Part shown: piece after piece, positions 63,898 through 64,000 of the stretch | Numbering within the stretch: position 1 is the first letter of the stretch | Layout of the letters: every line of letters starts with the position of its first letter | From: Bacteroidales bacterium | GTDB lineage: Bacteria; Bacteroidota; Bacteroidia; Bacteroidales; GCA-2748055 | NCBI GenBank assembly: GCA_021740585.1 | Contig: JAIOZM010000004.1 | Coordinates: 27,118 to 91,117, forward strand | Reading direction: 5' to 3' | DNA length: 64,000 nt | Notes under the pieces: generated by a model | The model's database searches: none | What the model was told of the DNA's origin: nothing | The model's input: the letters and a program-made list of their open reading frames with translations, nothing else | Position numbers and translations under genes: made by a program

Positions 63898-63952
63898 GCA
63901 CTCCCCCCAAAAAGCGTTGGGAATCACCGACTTTAGGGAGGTAATTCCATGA

Positions 63953-64000
63953 GCTAAGCTCGCTTAAGCGTTTTTGAGTTTCTTTTAATACAAAAAATCG
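63953..64000. repeat. Second copy of the palindrome's right half, running off the window
   Basis: Bases 63953-64000 repeat 63829-63876 with one difference (tttttgagtttc versus tttttgggtttc) and end in the same aaaaaatcg. The unit therefore continues beyond the window. No CRISPR-type regular spacing is shown. Confidence 0.75.

Noticed and set aside
63688..63927. A 79-residue reading frame on the - strand across the tRNA
   Set aside because: It is the antisense translation of tRNA-Phe (QLELNQRHQDFQSCALPTEL type), a well-known false gene.
63771..64000. CRISPR array
   Set aside because: The repeats are palindromic and irregular, without equal spacers or cas genes.

Overview
The window comes from a member of the Bacteroidota, probably a marine or otherwise polysaccharide-degrading lineage. 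The evidence is two SusC/SusD pairs, many lipoboxes, at least six proteins with a type IX secretion (T9SS) C-terminal sorting domain carrying the YPNP-type motif, TAnnTTTG-type promoter boxes and few Shine-Dalgarno sites. No species-level call is possible from sequence reading alone.

Region 1 (1-19.6 kb) is a carbohydrate-degradation locus. It opens with the 3' part of a large T9SS-exported lamin-tail-like protein. Then come, all on the + strand and closely packed, a Gfo/Idh/MocA oxidoreductase, a DUF1080 (3-keto-disaccharide hydrolase type) protein, a GH36-like alpha-galactosidase, a sulfatase, a very large secreted TIM-barrel-like protein interrupted by an in-frame TGA, a six-hairpin-glycosidase-like lipoprotein, a sulfatase, an alpha/beta-hydrolase esterase and another sulfatase. 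A fourth sulfatase lies on the - strand. Together these look like a system that removes sulfate and acyl groups from a galactose-containing sulfated glycan and then cleaves it; the substrate is inferred. The four sulfatases here are of the Cys type and need a maturase that is not in the window.

Region 2 (20-40 kb) holds a 1282-residue T9SS protein related to the truncated first gene, a 24-bp perfect palindromic terminator and a cluster of short hairpin repeats. On the - strand follows one long operon: FAS1 lipoprotein, SusC, SusD, FAS1 lipoprotein, FAS1 lipoprotein, SusC, SusD. Two glycan-import pairs interleaved with three fasciclin lipoproteins is the most unusual architecture in the window.

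Region 3 (40-51.4 kb, +) is a second catabolic set: a GHL15-like putative glycosidase, a short gene remnant, a GH43, a fifth sulfatase and two tandem GH49-like beta-helix enzymes. One of the two is a lipoprotein; the other carries a T9SS signal plus glycine-rich and bacterial-repeat domains. The set ends in a decayed GH43 copy and a 192-bp inverted-repeat (MITE-like) element.

Region 4 (51.5-64 kb, mostly -) is more ordinary chromosome: a T9SS secreted protein of unknown function, asparagine synthetase, a DUF2271 protein, a VanZ-like protein, an ECF sigma factor, a PorE-like TPR/propeller/OmpA protein, a CarH-like cobalamin MerR regulator, an O-methyltransferase, an M16 peptidase, and a tRNA-Phe whose 3' end abuts a large palindrome. 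No transposase, phage gene or CRISPR array was seen.
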